A stretch of DNA of 34,018 bases, taken from the NCBI GenBank assembly GCA_900315695.1, contig ONAE01000080.1:1-34018 (forward strand), given 5' to 3'. Shown here piece after piece: positions 31,806 to 34,018 of this stretch. The DNA comes from an uncultured Prevotella sp. (GTDB taxonomy: Bacteria > Bacteroidota > Bacteroidia > Bacteroidales > Bacteroidaceae). The translations under genes and the position numbers were made by a program. Positions within the stretch are counted from its first letter, which is position 1. Each line of letters opens with the position of its first letter. The notes below the pieces were generated by a model, which was not told the DNA's origin, made no database searches, and saw nothing but the letters and a program-made list of their open reading frames with translations.

Positions 31806-32772
31806 TGGCTGTGAGGAAGGTGGCGTTGCCGAAGATATAGAGGACGTTCTCACAGGCAGGCACGAGGATGGTCTCGCCCTGACGGATCTCTATACCGTTG
31901 ATATTGGCCTTGCCCCAGAGACAGACCACGATGACGAACGAGTCGCAGTGGAAGTCGATCTGCTGGGCTACCTGTACCACCACACGGTGCACCACGAAGT
32001 AAGGACAGTTGATGAGCTGAGACGTGGGTTTCGTGCTGTCGTAGGAGGTACGGTAAGCTGGCCACACCTGATAGTCGATGGCATCCTTCGCCTGTTCGAT
32101 ATGCAGTTCACGCGGATTACCATGCACATCCTTTCGTCCGAAGTCATACACACGATAGGTGATATCGCTGGTCTGCTGGATCTCCGCCAGGAAGTTACCG
32201 GCACCGATGGCATGCAGACGGCCTGCCGGCAGGAAATAGAGGTCGCCCTCGTGCGCCTCATGGGTAGCAATCACATCCTGCATCGGGGAGCGCCCGTTCT
32301 GGGGCTCTGCCGTTGCCAGCTGTTCATACTCCTCTGGTGTGATGCTCTTTCTCAGACCGGAATAGATCTTCGAGCCCACATCGCTCTTGATGATATACCA
32401 CATCTCGGTCTTGCCGGCACAGCCGTGACGCTCCATCGCCAGCTTATCGTCGGGATGCACCTGTACGGACAGGTCCTGACGGGAGTCGATGAACTTCACC
32501 AGCAGGGGGAACTGATTACCGAACTTCTTGTAGATCTTCTTGCCCACCAGCAGTTCCTTGTACTTATCAATCAGCTCTACCAGTGTCAAACCCTCATCCA
32601 CATCATTGACGAGTCCGCGATTGATAGCCACGCTCTCATGTCCCGGCACACCGCTGATCTCCCAACTCTCGCCCACATTAGGCTGGGCATTAAAGATACC
32701 TTTGAAAGGTGCGATCTGATAGCCACCCCAGATGGTGGTCTTCAGATAAGGTTCAAATTTATAGGGTTTCAT
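31798..32772 (-). CDS. manA: Mannose-6-phosphate isomerase, class I
   Basis: The 324-residue enzyme interconverts mannose 6-phosphate and fructose 6-phosphate. It shows the zinc-site motif QVHPDD (104-109), Glu123 in KTEMWY, and a later LPAGRLHAIG that supplies another histidine ligand, the cupin-fold type I pattern. The short length fits the compact bacterial class. It follows the GH130 gene on the minus strand with 21 bases between, so both are likely one transcript. The pair would convert mannosyl units to glycolytic sugar, given a phosphomannomutase elsewhere. Confidence 0.95.
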   Translation of the reverse strand: MKPYKFEPYLKTTIWGGYQIAPFKGIFNAQPNVGESWEISGVPGHESVAINRGLVNDVDEGLTLVELIDKYKELLVGKKIYKKFGNQFPLLVKFIDSRQDLSVQVHPDDKLAMERHGCAGKTEMWYIIKSDVGSKIYSGLRKSITPEEYEQLATAEPQNGRSPMQDVIATHEAHEGDLYFLPAGRLHAIGAGNFLAEIQQTSDITYRVYDFGRKDVHGNPRELHIEQAKDAIDYQVWPAYRTSYDSTKPTSQLINCPYFVVHRVVVQVAQQIDFHCDSFVIVVCLWGKANINGIEIRQGETILVPACENVLYIFGNATFLTATM

Positions 32773-32793
32773 AGGAATTGTGTTGTTGAGGGG

Positions 32794-33957
32794 TTATTTC
32801 TGATTCTTGTTCTTTGCTATCAGCTTCTTGATGGTCTCCACACTGGCACTGGTGGTGAGGCCGTCCTCAGGGGTGTTCATGCAGTAGTCAACCAGGCGCT
32901 CCACACTTGAGGTGGCGACATGCAGACGGGTGTCGGCAGAGGCATAGTAGATCAGCACACGTCCGTCCTCATCCTTGATCCATCCGTTGGCAAAGGCCAC
33001 GTTCATCACATCACCGATATACTCGTCGCCCTCGGGAACGAGGAAGAAACCACCAGGCTTGGCAATGACCTTCGTGGGATCCTCGAGTGAGGTCATATAC
33101 ATATATAATACATAGCGCAGACCGTCAGCCGTACCACGTACACCATGTGCCAGATGCAGCCAGCCCTTCGCCGTCTTCAACGGATGGGGACCCTCGCCGT
33201 TCTTCACCTCGGTGATGGTGTGGTACTTGCGCTCATAGATGATCTTCTCTTCCTTCACCTCGGCATGTGTCATATCATCTACCAAAGCCCAGCCGATGCC
33301 ACCACCAGAACCAGTGTCGATGAAACCATCCTGCGGACGGGTATAGAGGGCATACTTGCCGTTTACGAACTCCGGATGCAGTACCACGTTACGCTGCTGA
33401 CTCTTCGTCTTCAGGTCGGGCAGACGCTCCCAGGTCTTCAGGTCCTTCGTACGGGCGATACCAGCGGTGGCGGTAGCAGCACTCAGGTTACCAGGCTGTG
33501 AGGGGTCGTGACGCTCGGCACAGAACACGCCGTAGATCCATCCGTCCTCGTGCTGGGTGACACGCATATCGTAGATATTGGTGGCGGGATCCTCCGTATC
33601 AGGCATCGTAATAGGCTCTTCCCAGAAGCGCCACTGGTCGATACCGTTAGGCGACTCTGCTACGGCGAAGAACGACTTACGGTCAGCGCCCTCCACACGA
33701 CATACCAAGAGATAACGTCCATCAAGCTTGATAGCACCTGCATTGAGTACAGCGTTCATCATGATACGCTGCATCAGGAAGGGGTTATCCTTCTCGTTGA
33801 AGTCGTATTTCCACTCCAGAGGTGTATGCTCTGCCGTCAAAATGGGGTACACGTATTTCTCATAAATACCGTTACCACCCTCAACCACTTGATTCTTGCG
33901 CTGAAGCAGGGCCTCATGACGCTGGCGTAATGCCTGTACTTTCTCTTGATAGTTCAT
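32794..33957 (-). CDS. 4-O-beta-D-mannosyl-D-glucose phosphorylase (GH130)
   Basis: The enzyme splits mannosyl-beta-1,4-glucose with phosphate to mannose 1-phosphate and glucose. The sequence closely follows the GH130 mannosylglucose phosphorylases of Bacteroides, with VEGADRKSFFAVAESPNGID, PATNIYDMR (putative catalytic Asp), IYGVFCAERHD, SQQRNVVLHPEF and ALYTRPQDGFIDTGSGGGIGWAL. I chose ATG 33957 (MNYQEKVQAL), with ATG 33963 as the alternative. An upstream TTG at 33981 lies inside the -7 box and would precede transcription. The product would be about 387 residues, normal for the family. The usual partners, cellobiose 2-epimerase and a mannanase, are not seen in the window. Confidence 0.93.
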   Translation of the reverse strand: MNYQEKVQALRQRHEALLQRKNQVVEGGNGIYEKYVYPILTAEHTPLEWKYDFNEKDNPFLMQRIMMNAVLNAGAIKLDGRYLLVCRVEGADRKSFFAVAESPNGIDQWRFWEEPITMPDTEDPATNIYDMRVTQHEDGWIYGVFCAERHDPSQPGNLSAATATAGIARTKDLKTWERLPDLKTKSQQRNVVLHPEFVNGKYALYTRPQDGFIDTGSGGGIGWALVDDMTHAEVKEEKIIYERKYHTITEVKNGEGPHPLKTAKGWLHLAHGVRGTADGLRYVLYMYMTSLEDPTKVIAKPGGFFLVPEGDEYIGDVMNVAFANGWIKDEDGRVLIYYASADTRLHVATSSVERLVDYCMNTPEDGLTTSASVETIKKLIAKNKNQK

Positions 33958-33978
33958 ATTCATATAGTTTTTTCGTTG

Positions 33979-34010
33979 CAAAAATATGAAGAAAAACTGA
34001 ATTATACAAA
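33979..34010 (-). promoter_or_regulatory. Promoter of the GH130-manA operon
   Basis: On the minus strand TTTG (34007-34010) is followed after 20 nt by TATTTTTG (33979-33986). Start codons at 33963 or 33957 leave a leader of roughly 10-15 nt. Confidence 0.65.
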
Positions 34011-34018
34011 TTATTATA

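Noticed and set aside
31794-31811. CAGCC/GGCTG hairpin as terminator between the thioesterase and manA
   Set aside because: Only a 5-bp stem and no T-tract on either strand.
1-34018. CRISPR array or insertion sequence
   Set aside because: No regularly spaced repeats, transposase motifs or terminal inverted repeats were found; the repeats seen are short and local.

Overview
The window reads as chromosomal DNA from a Bacteroidota bacterium, most likely order Bacteroidales and Prevotella-like. I base this on three things. Promoters repeatedly match the Bacteroidetes form TTTG-N20-TAnnTTTG and sit just ahead of genes. Start codons lack Shine-Dalgarno sequences and follow A/T-rich leaders instead. 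The gene types and protein sequences (SRPBCC protein between pyrE and argH, DUF4369/thioredoxin-like lipoprotein, GH130 mannosylglucose phosphorylase, VirE-N/DUF3987 protein) are typical of that group. No database search was run; all family names come from reading motifs.

Layout. 1-3770 (minus strand) is an accessory block: a primase/P-loop protein of the VirE-N plus DUF3987 type, broken by one frameshift and cut by the window edge, preceded by a terminator and a two-gene operon of unknown proteins. 3771-4115 is a non-coding A/T-rich stretch with divergent promoters at both ends. 4116-11413 is a four-gene envelope operon: HExxH/propeller/outer-membrane barrel protein, PrsW-type intramembrane protease, ABC exporter, sodium:solute symporter. 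11541-13792 holds argS (behind tandem promoters) and an RNase H-like gene. 13903-17581 holds an ABCG-type transporter, whose N-terminus looks frame-broken, and a lipoprotein, closed by a bidirectional terminator shared with convergent ribD.

18612-23737 is a mostly housekeeping run: prmC-recX-comF with short overlaps, then pyrE, an SRPBCC protein, argH and a four-cysteine lipoprotein. tRNA-Leu(UAA) at 23833-23918 abuts a TPR/OmpA-like lipoprotein that lacks an ordinary start codon, followed by a thioredoxin-fold lipoprotein without its CxxC. comM (yifB) is next and has visibly different base usage. It converges on an AsmA-like gene, divergent from a Fur-family/HAD/hotdog thioesterase operon. 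The window ends with a minus-strand pair, GH130 mannosylglucose phosphorylase and manA, which together feed mannose units into glycolysis.

No CRISPR array, insertion sequence, integrase or complete mobile element was seen. The least explained part is the 1-3770 operon. The other notable points are probable frame breaks (near 1666 and 13990), a shortened RibD reductase domain, the tRNA/lipoprotein junction, and small tandem repeats in argS and before the SRPBCC gene.
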